Positions 8,416-17,844 are shown, counted from the first letter of the stretch. The stretch: DNA of 36,549 bases from Butyrivibrio sp. (GCA_015056495.1 SVGC01000036.1:1-36549); one strand, 5' to 3'. Notes: generated from the sequence alone by a model not told the origin. Numbers and translations: made by a program.

Positions 8416-9024
8416 ATGGTAGCAATTATTGATTATGATGCAGGTAACATCAAAAGTGTTGAAAAGGCTTTTCAGTTCATCGGTCAGGACACAGTGGTAA
8501 CAAGGGATCCTGAGCAGATCTATAGGGCAGATCACGTAGTATTGCCTGGCGTTGGTGCTTTTGGCGATGCTATGGACAAATTAAATAAGTATGGGCTTGT
8601 AGAAGTGATCAAAACAGTCACTTCTAAGGAAGTACCTTTTATAGGAATATGCCTGGGGCAGCAGCTTTTATTTGATTCCAGTGAAGAATCAGTTGGAGCT
8701 GTTGGCCTGGGCATTTTACGTGGTCAGATAAAAAAGATTCCAAACAATAATGGACAGCTGAAGATCCCACAGATCGGATGGAATAATCTTGCTTATCCTT
8801 CCAAGGGACGCCTTTTTGAAGGCATAGATGAAGGACAATATGTGTACTTTGTTCATTCATATTATCTGCATGCCGAGGAAAGAGAAATTGTTAAGGCTAC
8901 AACAGAATATGGAACATTGATCGATGCATCAGTTGAAAAAGGCAACATCTTTGCCTGCCAGTTTCATCCGGAAAAAAGCTCTGATGTAGGAATGCAGATA
9001 CTTAAGAACTTTGTAAAAATTTGA
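8416..9024 (+). CDS. hisH: Imidazole glycerol phosphate synthase, glutaminase subunit HisH
   Basis: HisH (202 aa) hydrolyses glutamine and passes ammonia to HisF in histidine biosynthesis. It is a class I glutamine amidotransferase with nucleophile C79 in GICLGQQ and H184/E186 in QFHPEK, completing the triad. I chose ATG 8416 because MVAIIDYDAGN matches the family N-terminus; a GTG at 8401 is in frame but lacks a better ribosome site. Only 21 bp separate it from hisF. The gene follows the giant acidic gene without an obvious terminator, so read-through is possible. No other his genes are in the window. Confidence 0.95.
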   Translation: MVAIIDYDAGNIKSVEKAFQFIGQDTVVTRDPEQIYRADHVVLPGVGAFGDAMDKLNKYGLVEVIKTVTSKEVPFIGICLGQQLLFDSSEESVGAVGLGILRGQIKKIPNNNGQLKIPQIGWNNLAYPSKGRLFEGIDEGQYVYFVHSYYLHAEEREIVKATTEYGTLIDASVEKGNIFACQFHPEKSSDVGMQILKNFVKI

Positions 9025-9045
9025 TCACCACGAGGATGGAAAAAG

Positions 9046-9807
9046 ATGCTTACTAAAAGAATAATACCTTGTTTAGATGTAAATAATGGAAGAGTTGTTA
9101 AAGGAATCAATTTTGTTCAGTTAAAGGATGCAGGTGATCCTGTTGAGGTTGGCGCTGCATATTCCAGGGCTGGAGCTGACGAGCTGGTATTTCTGGACAT
9201 CACAGCTACATCAGATGCCAGAGCTACAGTAACGGATATGGTCAGAAAGGTTGCTGAAAAAGTATTTATTCCTTTTACAGTTGGCGGTGGAATCAGAACT
9301 GTTGAGGATATGAAAGCCATACTTCGAGAAGGCGCTGATAAAGTGTCAGTGAACTCTGCTGCAATAGACAGACCGGAACTTATACGAGAAGGTGCTGATA
9401 AGTTTGGCAGTCAGTGCATTGTAGTTGCTATTGATGCCAGAAAAAGAGAAGATGGCAGTGGATGGAACGTATACAAGGCAGGCGGCCGTATAGATACAGG
9501 ACTTGATGCTATAGAATGGGCTAAAAAGGCCTGCGAGCTCGGTGCCGGCGAGATACTTTTGACCAGCATGGATGGAGATGGAACTAAAGAAGGGTATGAT
9601 ATTGAACTGACCAGAAAAGTGGCGGATGCAGTAAGCATACCGGTTATAGCTTCAGGTGGCGCCGGCAGAATGGAACATTTTTACGAAGCCCTTACCGAAG
9701 GCGGTGCAGACGCGGCACTTGCAGCTTCTCTTTTCCATTACAAGGAAATGGAGATATCAGAGGTAAAAGAATATCTGGCAGAAAAAGGTGTTTCTGTAAG
9801 AATATAA
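9046..9807 (+). CDS. hisF: Imidazole glycerol phosphate synthase, cyclase subunit HisF
   Basis: HisF (253 aa) is the (beta/alpha)8-barrel synthase subunit that uses ammonia from HisH to make IGP and AICAR. Catalytic D11 (IIPCLD) and D130 (VVAIDA) are present, as are the phosphate-binding loops GGGIR (80-84) and ASGGAG. Length is normal. GAGGATGG a few bases before the ATG is the ribosome site. It is co-transcribed with hisH and followed 34 bp later by ung. The pair is canonical in sequence, not the diverged HisH2/HisF2 form of surface-sugar clusters, so a role in histidine synthesis is most likely. Confidence 0.97.
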   Translation: MLTKRIIPCLDVNNGRVVKGINFVQLKDAGDPVEVGAAYSRAGADELVFLDITATSDARATVTDMVRKVAEKVFIPFTVGGGIRTVEDMKAILREGADKVSVNSAAIDRPELIREGADKFGSQCIVVAIDARKREDGSGWNVYKAGGRIDTGLDAIEWAKKACELGAGEILLTSMDGDGTKEGYDIELTRKVADAVSIPVIASGGAGRMEHFYEALTEGGADAALAASLFHYKEMEISEVKEYLAEKGVSVRI

Positions 9808-9841
9808 AATACAAAAAAGAGATAGAAAGAGGTTTTTTCTA

Positions 9842-10516
9842 ATGGCAATGATAACCGGAGATTGGCTTAATGCTTTGAAAGGAGAGTTTCATAAGGAATA
9901 TTACAAGAAGCTGTTTGAATTTGTAAAAGAAGAATATAGCACTCATGTAGTTTATCCTCCTTCAGATGACATATTTAATGCGCTCCACCTCACACCATTA
10001 TCAGATGTAAAGGTACTGATATTGGGACAGGACCCGTATCATGAGCCCCATCAGGCTCACGGACTCAGTTTTTCAGTGCAGCCGGGAGTTGATGCACCGC
10101 CATCATTAGTAAATATATATAAAGAGCTTGGTGATGATCTGGGATGTTACATGCCTAATAATGGATATCTGAAAAAATGGGCTGACCAGGGTGTGCTGCT
10201 TCTCAATACTCTTTTAACAGTAAGGGCTCATGAAGCTTTTTCACATCAGAATCATGGCTGGGAGCAGTTTACAGATGCTATAATCCAGGCAGTAAATGAG
10301 CAGGACAGGCCTATAGTTTATATGCTCTGGGGGAAGCCTGCACAGTCCAAGATGAAGATGCTCAATAATCCTAAGCATCTTGTACTGACAGCGCCTCATC
10401 CAAGCCCACTGTCTGCATATAGAGGTTTTTTTGGCTGCAAACATTTCAGTAAGGCCAATGAATTTTTGGTAAAAAATGGTCTTGAGCCGATTGATTGGCA
10501 AATAGAAAATATCTGA
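9842..10516 (+). CDS. ung: Uracil-DNA glycosylase, family 1
   Basis: Ung (224 aa) removes uracil from DNA to start base excision repair. The water-activating motif GQDPYHEP contains D64 and the DNA-intercalation loop [10 protein letters not shown] contains H186. LLLNTLLTV and the C-terminal FSKANEFL are also typical. AAAGAGG at 9826-9832 serves ATG 9842; a second ATG two codons later is possible. The gene is 34 bp downstream of hisF and probably in the same transcript. Confidence 0.97.
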   Translation: MAMITGDWLNALKGEFHKEYYKKLFEFVKEEYSTHVVYPPSDDIFNALHLTPLSDVKVLILGQDPYHEPHQAHGLSFSVQPGVDAPPSLVNIYKELGDDLGCYMPNNGYLKKWADQGVLLLNTLLTVRAHEAFSHQNHGWEQFTDAIIQAVNEQDRPIVYMLWGKPAQSKMKMLNNPKHLVLTAPHPSPLSAYRGFFGCKHFSKANEFLVKNGLEPIDWQIENI

Positions 10517-10536
10517 TTGTGTAAAATTTTTCTGTA

Positions 10537-10560
10537 CTTTAACACTCTTTTGTGGTAAAG
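10537..10560. promoter_or_regulatory. Imperfect inverted repeat upstream of lysA
   Basis: CTTTAACAC (10537-10545) and GTGGTAAAG (10552-10560) form a near-perfect dyad with a 6-bp spacer. TTAACA inside it and TAAATA at 10564 could be a weak promoter with 19-bp spacing. No lysine riboswitch or T-run terminator is present in this 90-bp gap. It may be an operator; the evidence is weak. Confidence 0.3.
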
Positions 10561-10606
10561 TGCTAAATAAAGTTTACGTGATATTTTTATAGAAATGAGG
10601 AATTTT

Positions 10607-11905
10607 ATGAAAAAAGCATTCGTTACTAAGGCGCAGGTTGAAGAAATAGTAAAAAATTTCCCAACGCCTTTTTACCTGTATGATGAAAAAGGCATTGTTG
10701 AAAATGCAAAAGCAGTCTATAAAGCTTTTTCCTGGAACAAAGGTTTTAAAGAATATTTTGCTGTAAAAGCAACTCCAAACCCAATTCTCATGAAGATCTT
10801 GAAGAAAGAAGGCTGTGGATTTGATTGTTCCTCAATCACTGAGTTAATGCTTTCAGCAAGTATTGATGCAGCAGGTAGTGATATCATGTTTTCTTCAAAT
10901 GACACTCCTGATGAAGAATTTGCCTATGCTGACAAGATCGGAGCTATCATCAATCTTGATGATATCACTCATATTGAATCAGTTGAAAAGGTTCTTGGTG
11001 GAAGACTTCCAGAGACTATGAGCTGCAGATATAATCCGGGTGGAGTATTTACACTTAGCAACGGTATCATGGACAATCCTGGGGATTCCAAGTATGGAAT
11101 GACCAAGGAACAGTTATTTGAAGCTTTCAATATCATGAAATCCAAGGGCGTTAAGAATTTTGGTATTCATGCATTTCTTGCAAGTAATACTGTTACTAAT
11201 GAGTACTATCCTCAGCTTGCAGGTCAGTTGTTTGAGCTTGCAGTTGAACTTGAAAAAGAAACTGGTGCTGATATTAAATTCATCAATCTCTCAGGTGGTG
11301 TTGGAATACCTTATAAGCCTGATCAGGAGCCAAATGACATTGCTGTTATTGGTGAAGGCGTAAGAGAACAGTATGAGAAGATCCTTACTCCAAACGGAAT
11401 GGGTGATGTAGCCATTTTTACTGAGATGGGCCGCTTTATGATGGGACCTTATGGAGCCCTTGTTACTAAAGCAATTCATGAAAAGCACATTTACAAGGAA
11501 TATATAGGAGTCGATGCCTGTGCAGTAAACCTTATGCGTCCGGCTATGTACGGCTCATATCATCATATTACAGTTTTGGGAAAAGAGGATGCACCTCTTG
11601 AGTGTACATATGATGTAACAGGTTCACTTTGTGAGAATAATGATAAATTTGCTATAGACAGACAGCTTCCAAAGATTGAAATGGGTGATTATCTCTTTAT
11701 CCATGATGCAGGTGCACACGGATTTGCAATGGGATACAACTATAACGGCAAGCTTTGGAGTGCCGAACTACTCTTGAAGGAAGACGGATCAGTTCAGCAG
11801 ATCAGAAGAGCTGAGACACCAAGAGATTATTTTGCAACTCTTGATTGTAATGAGGAATTTGCCAAACTCGATACGATCATGAAAGAGCGGGAAAAGAATA
11901 GTTAA
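10607..11905 (+). CDS. lysA: Diaminopimelate decarboxylase
   Basis: LysA (432 aa) decarboxylates meso-diaminopimelate to lysine using pyridoxal phosphate. It is a fold-type III enzyme. PLP lysine K54 lies in YFAVKATPNP; SGGVGIPY binds phosphate; EMGRFMMGPYG replaces the usual EPGR; C342 in GSLCENND supplies substrate-binding residues across the dimer; HDAGAHGFAMGYNYN follows. I start at ATG 10607, since TGAGGA at 10596-10601 is its ribosome site and overlaps the earlier in-frame ATG at 10595. Carboxynorspermidine decarboxylase is a related alternative, but the CEND and GAHG motifs favour LysA. No lysine riboswitch is visible. Confidence 0.85.
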   Translation: MKKAFVTKAQVEEIVKNFPTPFYLYDEKGIVENAKAVYKAFSWNKGFKEYFAVKATPNPILMKILKKEGCGFDCSSITELMLSASIDAAGSDIMFSSNDTPDEEFAYADKIGAIINLDDITHIESVEKVLGGRLPETMSCRYNPGGVFTLSNGIMDNPGDSKYGMTKEQLFEAFNIMKSKGVKNFGIHAFLASNTVTNEYYPQLAGQLFELAVELEKETGADIKFINLSGGVGIPYKPDQEPNDIAVIGEGVREQYEKILTPNGMGDVAIFTEMGRFMMGPYGALVTKAIHEKHIYKEYIGVDACAVNLMRPAMYGSYHHITVLGKEDAPLECTYDVTGSLCENNDKFAIDRQLPKIEMGDYLFIHDAGAHGFAMGYNYNGKLWSAELLLKEDGSVQQIRRAETPRDYFATLDCNEEFAKLDTIMKEREKNS

Positions 11906-12062
11906 ATACTTATATTTCAGGAAGCCGCCAATATACATCCAGAGATTTTTAGAAATAACAAAGATTATCTAGCACATGAAAAATATATATGGTATATTTT
12001 AAAGGAAATTGTATACAATAATGCAATTTTGCAATATATAAATGTAAAGCGTGGAGGAAGTT

Positions 12063-13355
12063 ATGAAGACGTATGTAGAGATGAGTCAGGAAGAACTTAA
12101 GGCTGAGATTGCCAGCTTAAAGGAAAGCTACAAAAAATACCAAGATATGGAACTTAGCCTTGATATGAGCCGTGGTAAGCCATGCAGAGAGCAGCTTGAT
12201 CTGTCAATGGGAATGATGGATGCACTTAATTCTGACGCTGATCTTAGCTGTGAAGATGGTACAGACTGCCGAAATTATGGTGTTCTTAGTGGTATTCAGG
12301 AAGCTAAGGTGCTTATAGGCGATATGATGGAGAACAATCCTGATAATATCATTATTTATGGTAATTCATCTCTTAATGTAATGTACGATACAGTTTCTCG
12401 TGCCATGACTCATGGTATTATGGGAAATACACCTTGGTGCAAGCTTGATAAGGTTAAGTTCTTATGTCCTGCACCAGGATATGATAGACATTTCAGTATC
12501 ACTGAATATTTTGGAATTGAGATGATCACAGTTCCAATGACTCCAGAAGGTCCTGACATGGACATGGTTGAAAAGCTTGTTTCTGAAGATGAGTCTATCA
12601 AAGGAATCTGGTGTGTTCCTAAGTACTCCAATCCACAGGGTTATTCATATTCAGACGAGACTGTCAGAAGATTTGCCAGATTAAAGCCTGCAGCAAAAGA
12701 CTTCAGAATATTCTGGGACAACGCTTATGGCATACATCATCTCTATGATGATCATCAGGATTATCTTATCGAGATTCTTGCAGAATGTAAGAGAGCGGGA
12801 AATCCTGATCTGGTTTATAAGTTTGCATCTACTTCTAAAGTAACTTTCCCTGGAAGTGGTATTGCAGCACTTGCAACATCTCTTAACAACCTTGAAGATA
12901 TTGAGAATCAGCTTAAACATCAGACAATCGGTCATGATAAAGTTAATCAGCTCAGACATGTTCGTTTCTTTGGAGACATCCATGGTATGGTAGAGCATAT
13001 GAGAAAACAGGCCGAGGTTATCAGACCAAAGTTTGAAGCTGTAGAAGAGATATTTGATAAAAATCTTACAGGACTTGGCGTTGGTGAATGGACAAAGCCA
13101 AGAGGAGGATATTTCATCAGTTTTGATGCTCTTCCAGGATGTGCCAAGGCTATAGTTGACAGAGCTAAAAAGGCTGGAGTTAAGATGACACCTGCCGGAG
13201 CAACATATCCATATGGTAAAGATCCTCTTGATAGCAACATCAGAGTAGCACCTACATATCCTTCAATAGAAGATCTGAAGACAGCTGCACAGTTATTTAC
13301 AGTATGTGTCAGATTGGTAAGTGCAGAGAAAATCTATAAAGAAAAATTTAACTAA
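12063..13355 (+). CDS. Class-Ic PLP aminotransferase (aspartate aminotransferase-like)
   Basis: This 430-aa fold-type I aminotransferase has the N-terminal LDMSRGKP signature of the class-Ic (PF12897-type) aspartate aminotransferases. PLP-binding features are NPQGYSYS, WDNAYGIHHL (Asp to the pyridine nitrogen), SK with Schiff-base K259 in ASTSKVTFPGSG, and a C-terminal NIRVAPTYPS with the substrate-carboxylate Arg. GGAGGA at 12053-12058 is the ribosome site for ATG 12063, so an upstream in-frame GTG at 12051 is not the start. It is likely to exchange amino groups among aspartate/glutamate/oxo-acids, but exact specificity cannot be read from sequence. The terminator is the palindrome at 13374. 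Confidence 0.85.
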   Translation: MKTYVEMSQEELKAEIASLKESYKKYQDMELSLDMSRGKPCREQLDLSMGMMDALNSDADLSCEDGTDCRNYGVLSGIQEAKVLIGDMMENNPDNIIIYGNSSLNVMYDTVSRAMTHGIMGNTPWCKLDKVKFLCPAPGYDRHFSITEYFGIEMITVPMTPEGPDMDMVEKLVSEDESIKGIWCVPKYSNPQGYSYSDETVRRFARLKPAAKDFRIFWDNAYGIHHLYDDHQDYLIEILAECKRAGNPDLVYKFASTSKVTFPGSGIAALATSLNNLEDIENQLKHQTIGHDKVNQLRHVRFFGDIHGMVEHMRKQAEVIRPKFEAVEEIFDKNLTGLGVGEWTKPRGGYFISFDALPGCAKAIVDRAKKAGVKMTPAGATYPYGKDPLDSNIRVAPTYPSIEDLKTAAQLFTVCVRLVSAEKIYKEKFN

Positions 13356-13373
13356 GTAGTTATTTGAAAGAGA

Positions 13374-13441
13374 CACTGGGGACGTATCAGTTTGACTCAT
13401 TTTGAAAAAGTAAGTCAGTCTGATACGCACAGTGTTTTTTT
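13374..13441. repeat. Palindromic element A (GGGGACGTATCA family), also acting as a terminator
   Basis: An imperfect palindrome starts with CACTGGGGACGTATCAG and ends with CTGATACGCACAGTG, followed by seven T residues at 13435-13441. Its left arm matches element D at 26674 (ACTGGGGACGTATCA, then TTGACTCA). It lies 19 bp after the aminotransferase stop and can serve as its intrinsic terminator. Confidence 0.8.
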
Positions 13442-13509
13442 GTTGCGTCCTTCAGGATAAATTGGTTTAATAGTTTTATGAACAATAATCATTGAATGGG
13501 GACATATCT

Positions 13510-14394
13510 ATGGTTGAACACATTGATGAGTTTACAATATATCTTATCAATATCAAAAAGACATCCTACAACACAGTATTATCTTATAAAAGAGACCTTG
13601 GCAAACTTGATACTTTTTTGAACAGCAGAGGGATAAAGGAAGTTACTGCAATCACAGAAGATGTTTTATCTGAATACATTGCTGGCCTTATTGACCAGCA
13701 TTTTTCATCATCTACAGTTTCGAGGCATATTTCATCTATCAAAGCATTTTTTAGATTCCTGATCGAAAATGGTGATGTTTCCTCAGATCCAACTGAACTT
13801 CTTAAAGCACCAAAAGTAGAGATACATGAAAGCCGCCTTTTAAATATGGATGAGATCAATACCCTCCTGGATATGCCTGATGTTGAGACTATTAAAGGAC
13901 AGCGGGACAAGACAATGCTCGAACTGCTATATGCAACAGGCCTTAGGACTTCCGAGCTCCTTGCCCTCAATGTTCAGGATATCGACCTCAGCATCGGCTG
14001 TGTCAGATGTATGACTGGCAGATCCCCTCGTCTGATACCCTTTGGTAAAAAAGCTCATGATCAGCTTCTGACTTATATTACAGAGACAAGAAAAGAACTG
14101 ATAGATGATGATGAGACAACTCTATTATTTGTAAATTACCAGGGATTGGCCATGAGCAGACAGGGCTTTTGGAAAAATGTCAAATACTATGCCCGAAAGG
14201 CTGGTATTAAAGAGGACATAACCCCTTACAGCCTAAGACACGCTATGGCAGTACATCTTATGGAAAATGGAGCAGATATAGAGATGCTCCAGGAGATGCT
14301 TGGTCATTCTGAAAAATATACTACTCAGCGTTATGTGCAGAATAAAAACAACACTTTTAGACAAAAATACGATAAGGCCAATATTAGGGGCTAA
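13510..14394 (+). CDS. XerC/XerD-like tyrosine recombinase with altered active-site residues
   Basis: This 294-aa protein has a SAM-like N-terminal core-binding domain (~1-85) and a C-terminal catalytic domain. Visible catalytic residues are R146 (ATGLRTSEL), R243 with H244 (YSLRHAMAVHL), H266 (MLGHSEKYTT) and nucleophile Y275 (QRYVQ). Two usual residues differ: the first His of HxLRH is Y240, and the beta-hairpin Lys (normally GxKER) reads TGRSPR. It could be a XerD-type chromosome-dimer resolvase or a relative with a different target. I start at ATG 13510 with GGGGA at 13498-13502; an in-frame TTG at 13492 is weaker. No att sites or mobile cargo are seen. The family is clear; the exact role is uncertain. 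Confidence 0.85.
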   Translation: MVEHIDEFTIYLINIKKTSYNTVLSYKRDLGKLDTFLNSRGIKEVTAITEDVLSEYIAGLIDQHFSSSTVSRHISSIKAFFRFLIENGDVSSDPTELLKAPKVEIHESRLLNMDEINTLLDMPDVETIKGQRDKTMLELLYATGLRTSELLALNVQDIDLSIGCVRCMTGRSPRLIPFGKKAHDQLLTYITETRKELIDDDETTLLFVNYQGLAMSRQGFWKNVKYYARKAGIKEDITPYSLRHAMAVHLMENGADIEMLQEMLGHSEKYTTQRYVQNKNNTFRQKYDKANIRG

Positions 14395-14549
14395 ATAAAG
14401 GAAAAAAGTCTTAACATTAATTCTGTAATGCTTTAAAATAAAAAAGTGTAATTTTTTAATGTTATTTTTCATCAAGTCCACATTTCTTGCGGCTTGATAG
14501 GAAAATTTCCTTGAATTTGCGCAACAGTTTTTGCCAGGAGGAATAGTTA

Positions 14550-16349
14550 ATGGAACAGAGATTACCTAAGAGATCTGAAGTCCCTGTAGAGCTTACATGG
14601 AGACTTGAGGATATTTATGAAGATGAAAAGGCTTGGGAAGCTGACATTGAAAACGGCGCCAAGCTTGCTGATGAGCTTTCAAAGTTTGATGGTAAGATGA
14701 CACAGGACGCTGCTACACTTCTGCAGGCTTTTGACCTATATGAGAAGTGTCATATGGCATTGTCAAAATATTATGGCTATGCAAGCAAAAAGTCTGATGA
14801 AGATACATCAGATGGCCATGGCCAGGAGCTTAAGGCAAGAGCTCTTTCAGAGTATACCAAGGTAGAAGAGAAGCTGTCATTTTTTGACCCTGAACTTCTT
14901 ACTCTTTCAGAAGAAGATATTGAGAAGTATTTTGAGCAGGAGCCAGGACTTAAGAAATACGAAGTTACTATCAGAGAAGTATTAAGAACTAAAGAGCATG
15001 TTTTATCAAAAGAGATGGAGCAGGTAATGGCTGCAACATCTGAGATGGCGCAGGTTCCTTCTAACGGATTTGGAATGCTCCACAATGCTGACCTTAAGTT
15101 CCCTACTGTTACAACTAAGGATGGCGAAGAGGTTCAGATCACAAATGGAAGATTTGTACCACTGCAGATGTCTCCAGATAGAGAACTTAGAAAAGAAGTA
15201 TTTGAAAAGTACTATTCAAGATATAAAGAGTTTGGCAACACATGGGCTGCTCTGTATGATGGTGAAGTTAAGGCTCGTATCTTCAATGCCAAGATGCGTC
15301 ACTATAACTCAACATTTGAGGCAGCAGTAGACAGCAATAACGTACTGCCTGTAGTATGTGACAACCTCATTGAGAGCGTACATAAGGGATTCGACAAGAT
15401 GCACCGTTATGTATCTCTTCGTAAAAAGATCATGGGAGTTGATGAGCTTCATATGTATGATGTTTATACTCCTATCGTAAAAGACTATGATGTTAAGGTT
15501 ACTTATGAGGAGGCAAAAGAGATCTCACTTAAGGCTCTTGCACCTCTTGGAGAGGATTACCTTGATATCGTTAGACAGTCCTATGAAAACAGATGGATTG
15601 ATGTAGTTGAAAACGAAGGTAAGCGCGGTGGAGCATATTCTTCACATGCTTATGGAGTACATCCATACATGCTTCTTAACTACAACAACACATTGGATGA
15701 TGTATTTACTCTTGTACATGAGATGGGTCACTCAATGCACACATGGTACTCAGAGCATGAGCAGACATTCTTTAACAGCAATTACAAGATCTTTGTAGCT
15801 GAGGTTGCATCAACTACTAATGAGATCCTGCTTCTCGAGTATCTCCTTGCAAAGGCTGAAAGTAAGGAAGAAAAGGCATACCTTCTCAACCACTATCTTG
15901 ATAGCTTTAAGGGAACTCTTTATAGACAGACAATGTTTGAAGAGTTTGAGAGAAAGACTAATAAGATGGCTGAAGAGGGAGTTCCTCTTACATCTGATAA
16001 ACTTGCAGAAGTATATTACAACCTCAATAAAGAGTACTTTGGTGAAGATATGGTTTCTGATCCTCTCATCGCTTATGAGTGGTGCAGAATCCCTCATTTC
16101 TATTACAACTTCTATGTATATCAGTATGCAACAAGCTTCTCTGCTGCAGTAGCTATTGCACACAGAATCCTTGAAGAGGGTGCTCCTGTTGTTGAGCAGT
16201 ACAAGAAATTCTTAAAGAGTGGATGTACACAGGATCCTGTAAGTCTTCTTAAGATTGCAGGTGTTGATCTCTCAACAAGTAAGCCAATCGATGAAGCTCT
16301 TGAAGTATTTGGCAATGCTATCGAAGAGATGGAAGAACTGTATAAATAA
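14550..16349 (+). CDS. pepF: Oligoendopeptidase F (M3 family zinc metallopeptidase)
   Basis: PepF (599 aa) cleaves short intracellular peptides. The zinc site is HEMGH (390-394), with the third ligand E418 in EVASTTNE. The N-terminal helical cap (RSEVPVELTWRLEDIYEDE) and the C-terminal YQYATSFSAAVAIA segment are typical of the M3B oligoendopeptidase F group, and length is normal. AGGAGG at 14536-14541 precedes the ATG by 8 nt. There is no signal peptide, so it acts in the cytoplasm. It ends at a shared bidirectional terminator opposite aroF. Confidence 0.97.
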   Translation: MEQRLPKRSEVPVELTWRLEDIYEDEKAWEADIENGAKLADELSKFDGKMTQDAATLLQAFDLYEKCHMALSKYYGYASKKSDEDTSDGHGQELKARALSEYTKVEEKLSFFDPELLTLSEEDIEKYFEQEPGLKKYEVTIREVLRTKEHVLSKEMEQVMAATSEMAQVPSNGFGMLHNADLKFPTVTTKDGEEVQITNGRFVPLQMSPDRELRKEVFEKYYSRYKEFGNTWAALYDGEVKARIFNAKMRHYNSTFEAAVDSNNVLPVVCDNLIESVHKGFDKMHRYVSLRKKIMGVDELHMYDVYTPIVKDYDVKVTYEEAKEISLKALAPLGEDYLDIVRQSYENRWIDVVENEGKRGGAYSSHAYGVHPYMLLNYNNTLDDVFTLVHEMGHSMHTWYSEHEQTFFNSNYKIFVAEVASTTNEILLLEYLLAKAESKEEKAYLLNHYLDSFKGTLYRQTMFEEFERKTNKMAEEGVPLTSDKLAEVYYNLNKEYFGEDMVSDPLIAYEWCRIPHFYYNFYVYQYATSFSAAVAIAHRILEEGAPVVEQYKKFLKSGCTQDPVSLLKIAGVDLSTSKPIDEALEVFGNAIEEMEELYK

Positions 16350-16377
16350 TTCAGTAGGATAAAAAAGTAATAAAATT

Positions 16378-16426
16378 AAGCCGGAAAACATTTCTTTTAA
16401 TGATGATGTTTTCCGGCTTTGTTTTT
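16378..16426. terminator. Bidirectional terminator between pepF and aroF
   Basis: AAGCCGGAAAACAT (16378-16391) pairs perfectly with ATGTTTTCCGGCTT (16406-16419). TTTGTTTTTG follows on the plus strand, and an A-rich tract upstream provides a U run for the minus-strand transcript. It lies between two convergent genes. Confidence 0.88.
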
Positions 16427-16484
16427 GACTTTAAACAGAAAATTGCATCAGCTGCATCTTCATAAGAGACTGATCATAGGTTCA

Positions 16485-17513
16485 TCATACCTGTTCTGCA
16501 ATTTCCAGTATCAGTCGTTCTGTATCATTCCAGCCAAGGCATGGATCTGTGATAGACTTACCATATATGCCTTCGCCAATCTTCTGGCTGCCTTCTTCAA
16601 TATAACTCTCGATCATTACACCTTTAACAAGAGTCTTGATAGCATCAGCATGATTTCTTGAATGAAGGACTTCTTTTACAATTCGGATCTGTTCCTTGAA
16701 CTGTTTATTTGAATTGTTATGGTTGGAATCAATGATGGCAGCAGGGTTTACGATATCAAACTTATCATATAGTTCTGACAGTAACATCAGATCTTCGTAA
16801 TGATAGTTTGGAAGAGCCTGGCCATGCTTGTTGTTGGATCCACGGAGTACGCTGTGGGCAAGAGGGTTGCCGCTTGTCTGTACTTCATAACCTCTGTATG
16901 TAAAATCGTGTGGGTGCTGAGCTGCATAGATTGAGTTGAGCATTACACTTAAATGACCGCTTGTAGGGTTCTTCATACCTGCAGGCACATCAAAACCGCT
17001 GGCAACCATGCGGTGCTCCTGGTCTTCAACAGAACGTGCACCTATAGCTACGTATGAAAGGATATCCTCTACATAACCCCAGTTAGAAGGATAGAGCATC
17101 TCGTCAGCTGCAGTAAGTCCGGATTCCTGGATAGCTCTTATGTGCATATGTCGCATAGCAATAAGGCCTGCATGGAAATCAGTTTTTCCCTCAGGATCAG
17201 GCTGAGAAGTGATTCCTTTATAGCCCTCTCCGGTAGTACGTGGCTTATTGGTATATATTCTTGGGATAAGGATCAGTTTATCCTTTACTTTATCATTCAC
17301 TTTTGCGAGGCGTGATACATAATCGCACACAGCATCTTCATTGTCTGCGGAACATGGTCCTACTATGACCAGAAATTTATTGCTTTTTCCTGTAAAAACA
17401 TCAGCGATGGCTTTATCTCTTTCAGCCTTCAACTGAGTCTGGGCAGCAGAAAGAGGCAGTTCCTTGCGTATAGCCTCTGGACTAGGCAATTCCTGTATGT
17501 ATTCGAAAGACAT
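16485..17513 (-). CDS. aroF: 3-deoxy-7-phosphoheptulonate (DAHP) synthase, class I
   Basis: This 342-aa enzyme condenses phosphoenolpyruvate and erythrose-4-phosphate in the first step of the shikimate pathway. Class I alpha motifs are GPCS (52-55), KPRTT (90-94), IGARSVEDQEHR, the LRG...PNYHYED loop and DSNHNNS for metal and PEP binding. GGGAGG on the minus strand near 17525 is the ribosome site for the ATG at 17513. It is transcribed alone and convergently with pepF. The 370-bp region upstream shows no T-box or obvious tryptophan-type leader. Which aromatic amino acid inhibits it cannot be told here; aroG or aroH would be equally valid names. Confidence 0.95.
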   Translation of the reverse strand: MSFEYIQELPSPEAIRKELPLSAAQTQLKAERDKAIADVFTGKSNKFLVIVGPCSADNEDAVCDYVSRLAKVNDKVKDKLILIPRIYTNKPRTTGEGYKGITSQPDPEGKTDFHAGLIAMRHMHIRAIQESGLTAADEMLYPSNWGYVEDILSYVAIGARSVEDQEHRMVASGFDVPAGMKNPTSGHLSVMLNSIYAAQHPHDFTYRGYEVQTSGNPLAHSVLRGSNNKHGQALPNYHYEDLMLLSELYDKFDIVNPAAIIDSNHNNSNKQFKEQIRIVKEVLHSRNHADAIKTLVKGVMIESYIEEGSQKIGEGIYGKSITDPCLGWNDTERLILEIAEQV

Positions 17514-17797
17514 TTTTTCATTTCCTCCCTTAAACTAAGCGCTTTTGATAAAAACATCTGTCATTATGCTTTTACATAGATAAAAAGCGACGTAGCGCTT
17601 GTTGGCTTTAATACATTTTAACATAAACTAATATTTCGCACAGAACATTTTTTACATATTTTCTTGATGAAAATTAATATATTCCGATGATCATTGAGAG
17701 GAATGATGGGTCAAAAACTTTGTTAAAAGAGTCTTTTTACTGATGAGATGTACGAAATACAGTTGATTTATTTTGTCTTCTCATCCCTCGAATATTA

Positions 17798-17844
17798 CAT
17801 ATTTAGTAGATTCGCTATCTAGCAAATACTAAATATGGTATAAT
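17798..17844 (+). promoter_or_regulatory. phoH promoter with an 11-bp inverted repeat
   Basis: TGGTATAAT at 17836-17844 is a consensus extended -10 (TATAAT 17839-17844). A perfect 11-bp inverted repeat, CATATTTAGTA (17798-17808) and TACTAAATATG (17827-17837), is separated by 18 bp and covers the -35 to -10 region. It is a plausible operator for an unknown repressor. The rest of the 17514-17797 gap holds the aroF promoter region and nothing else I recognise. Confidence 0.5.

Noticed and set aside
10517..10606. Lysine riboswitch upstream of lysA
   Set aside because: The gap is only 90 bp, too short for the ~170-nt lysine aptamer, and it lacks the core motifs.
13374..14394. Integrated element carried by the tyrosine recombinase
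   Set aside because: Neighbouring genes are housekeeping metabolism, and no direct repeats, tRNA target or phage-like cargo are seen.
17514..17700. T-box or attenuation leader upstream of aroF
   Set aside because: No T-box sequence, specifier loop or aromatic-codon leader peptide is visible. A short AAGCG/CGCTT stem alone is not enough.
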